From Bog-473 sp963738135 (GTDB taxonomy: Bacteria > Actinomycetota > Acidimicrobiia > Acidimicrobiales > RAAP-2), in the NCBI GenBank assembly GCA_963738135.1, contig CAVTVK010000008.1, positions 9,123 to 73,122 of the forward strand: a stretch of 64,000 nucleotides of DNA, in the 5' to 3' direction. Below are positions 62,328 to 64,000 of the stretch, piece by piece. The notes under the pieces are model-generated. The model worked only from the letters and a program-made list of their open reading frames with translations. It had not been told where the DNA came from and did not search any database. The translations under genes and the position numbers were made by a program. Every line of letters begins with the position of its first letter. Position 1 is the stretch's first letter.

Positions 62328-63974
62328 ATGCGAAGACTTCGAACGATGGTGCTGGCGGCGCTCCCCGTGTGTGCGGGGTTCAGCGCGCTCGGCGCGTCGG
62401 GCACACTGGCGGAAGGGGCCACACCACCGGACTGGACCGCCTACGTGGCGACGGGCGGCAACTTCGGTAGCCCGAACGACACCATCACGCCGATCGACAC
62501 GGCGACGAACACCGCCGGCGCGCCGGTGACCGTCGGCTCCACGCCGGTCCGCATCGCCATCACGCCGAGCGGCGCCACCGCCTACGTGGTGAACCAGGGT
62601 TCGAACTCGGTCACGCCGGTCACTACCGCAACGGGTGTCGCGGGGGCTCCCATCCCCGTGGGCTCTTCGCCCAGCGCCATCGCCATCACGCCCGACGGGT
62701 CGACGGCGTACGTCGCTAACTCCGGCACCCTCCAGACCCCCGGTGACACGATCACCCCGATCGACCTCGCCACGGGCACTGCCGAGATGCCGATCACGGT
62801 GGGCTCGTTCCCGGGCGGCATCGGCATTACCCCGAACGGGGCCACCGCCTACGTGACAAGCATCCTCACCGGCAGCGTCACACGCGTCGACCTCGCCACC
62901 GGCACGACCGGGACGCCGATTCAAACAGGGGGCGGCCTCCCTCTGGCCATCGCCATCACGCCGAACGGGGCCACCGCGTACGTGCTGAACGGCTTTCCCG
63001 GTTCGGTCACCCCCATCGACCTCGCTACCGGGACTGCGGGCACGCCGATCACCGTGGCCACGGGTCCCCAGGCCATCGCAATGGCGCCGGACGGCAAGAC
63101 GGTCTACGTCGCCAGCAGCCAGGACGAGTCCGTGACGGGATACATCACACCGATCGACGTCGCCACCAACACGGCGGGGACGCCGATTCCCGCCGGTCTG
63201 GGGTCGGACTCGGTCGCGATCACGCCCGACGGCGCGACGGCCTACGTGGGTGACGCGCTGGGCACGGGCAACGGCGCCGTGATCCCGATCGACCTGGCGA
63301 CCGGGACTGCCGGGACCGCCATCACGAGTGGGCCCGGGCCGGCCGACATCGCCATCACGCCGGACCAGGCGCCCGTCGCCCATTTGATCGTCACGCCGGG
63401 AGCGTCCGGCAGTGCCACCGGGTTCGACGCGTCCACGTCCACCGTCGCCGAGGGCCAGATCGTGTCGTACGCCTGGAGTTTCGGCGACGGGAGCAGCGCC
63501 GTCACGACGGCACCGCAGACCACGCACACGTACTCCACTGCCGGCACCTTCACCGCATCGGTCACCGAGACCGACTCGGCCGGGACCTCGACGACCCAGG
63601 TGTTCACCGGGCAGACCATGAGCCGCAACGGCGGGCCTCAGGCGACGGCTGACCAGAAGGTGACGGTCGGGTCGTCGTCGGCTCCCGTGATCACCCGCGT
63701 CATCCCCACCACCGTCCGGTTCTTCGGGCTCAACGTCGTGGTTCTCACCGGGTCCGGCCTGACGGCGGGACAGCACACATGCCTCTGGTCGCATCTCGCA
63801 CCGTGTGACGTCTCGGTGCACTTCGGCAACGCGTCCGCGTTCGTCTTCCTCGCCGCCCCGACGGTGGCCGTGGTAGTGGCGCCGCCCGGCCATGGTCAGG
63901 TCCCGGTGACCGTCACCGTCGACGGCGCGACGAGCGCACCGGTCCCGTACAGCTACCCGGCGGGGTCCCGCTAG
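62328..63974 (+). CDS. Secreted YVTN-type beta-propeller protein with PKD-like and IPT-like domains
   Basis: A 548-residue protein from ATG 62328 (GGGAG close upstream). A signal peptide (MRRLRTMVLAALPVCAGFSALGASGTLAEG) is followed by about seven repeats of roughly 42 residues: TAYVxN...ITPIDLATGTAGTPI.VG..P..IAITPxGAT, the YVTN/cell-surface propeller pattern. Then comes a PKD-like domain (SYAWSFGDGSSAVTTAPQTTHTYSTAGTFTASVTETDSAG) and an IPT/TIG-like end (VITRVIPTTVRFFGLNVVVLTGSGL). Wall-associated or released; function unknown. Three similar secreted propellers occur in this window. Confidence 0.85.
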   Translation: MRRLRTMVLAALPVCAGFSALGASGTLAEGATPPDWTAYVATGGNFGSPNDTITPIDTATNTAGAPVTVGSTPVRIAITPSGATAYVVNQGSNSVTPVTTATGVAGAPIPVGSSPSAIAITPDGSTAYVANSGTLQTPGDTITPIDLATGTAEMPITVGSFPGGIGITPNGATAYVTSILTGSVTRVDLATGTTGTPIQTGGGLPLAIAITPNGATAYVLNGFPGSVTPIDLATGTAGTPITVATGPQAIAMAPDGKTVYVASSQDESVTGYITPIDVATNTAGTPIPAGLGSDSVAITPDGATAYVGDALGTGNGAVIPIDLATGTAGTAITSGPGPADIAITPDQAPVAHLIVTPGASGSATGFDASTSTVAEGQIVSYAWSFGDGSSAVTTAPQTTHTYSTAGTFTASVTETDSAGTSTTQVFTGQTMSRNGGPQATADQKVTVGSSSAPVITRVIPTTVRFFGLNVVVLTGSGLTAGQHTCLWSHLAPCDVSVHFGNASAFVFLAAPTVAVVVAPPGHGQVPVTVTVDGATSAPVPYSYPAGSR

Positions 63975-64000
63975 GCGCCTACGAGGTCTCGACCTGCTCC

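Overview
This is a GC-rich actinobacterial chromosome segment, most likely from an uncultured Acidimicrobiia-like lineage. That is inferred from the high GC, abundant GTG starts, apparently leaderless regulator genes, ECF41 and ECF42 sigma factors, crotonase/SDR/acyl-CoA ligase genes, a KstR-like box, and secreted proteins carrying SDGGIFSFG-type repeats. No rRNA or other marker gene fixes the taxonomy.

Layout: the window has two contrasting parts. The left part (about 1-25 kb) is lower in GC and looks like an accessory region. It opens with a RepA/AAA_25-like ATPase and an XRE regulator, as in integrative elements, followed by a GT-C membrane enzyme, a truncated oxidoreductase and an IS110-family element. 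At 5709-5755 lies the 3' half of a tRNA-Val(CAC) gene with no 5' half, the usual scar of integration into a tRNA gene; a T-arm-like copy lies near 18.69 kb. Between them are a secreted RCC1/Ig-like protein, a decayed DUF3883 gene, VOC and MarR genes fused by a deletion, a thioesterase, a 55-residue ClpX-type zinc-finger gene missed by length cut-offs, a frameshifted methyltransferase, a universal stress protein, GFA, membrane and MBL-fold genes, a broken RibD-C reductase and a second GT-C enzyme. Then come two tandem paralogous small membrane-protein genes, a GH43-DUF732 lipoprotein, a BioF2-type acetyltransferase and two small genes.

The right part (about 25-64 kb) is denser, higher in GC and mainly metabolic and regulatory. 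It holds an enoyl-CoA hydratase; a large secreted repeat protein; a penicillin-binding protein; an ArsR/SmtB zinc sensor with a CDF exporter; an RlmD-like RNA methyltransferase; the DGPF-ECF42 pair; an SDR, Baeyer-Villiger monooxygenase and esterase cluster; ECF41; RidA; a beta-lactamase-fold hydrolase; an FAD amine-oxidase-like enzyme; DUF218 and GT-C genes; a PrmC-like methylase; a MarR/MFS divergent pair; an ABC-2 exporter; an acyl-CoA synthetase; a second MFS; a GH3 glucosidase; a biotinyl-carboxyltransferase fusion; a nitroreductase; a lipoprotein; a nitronate monooxygenase divergent from an enoyl-CoA hydratase/dienoyl-CoA-reductase-like operon; and a YVTN beta-propeller protein.

Functionally the right part suggests catabolism of ketones, steroids or fatty acids through CoA thioesters, plus export and metal homeostasis. 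Eleven well-conserved genes (ten of them at 28-58 kb) are split by one or more single-base frameshifts, four in the monooxygenase alone. This pattern fits assembly or long-read error better than pseudogenisation, so these genes are given here as single loci with frameshifts noted. The truncations on the left are a different kind of damage (lost domains, fused genes) and look biological.
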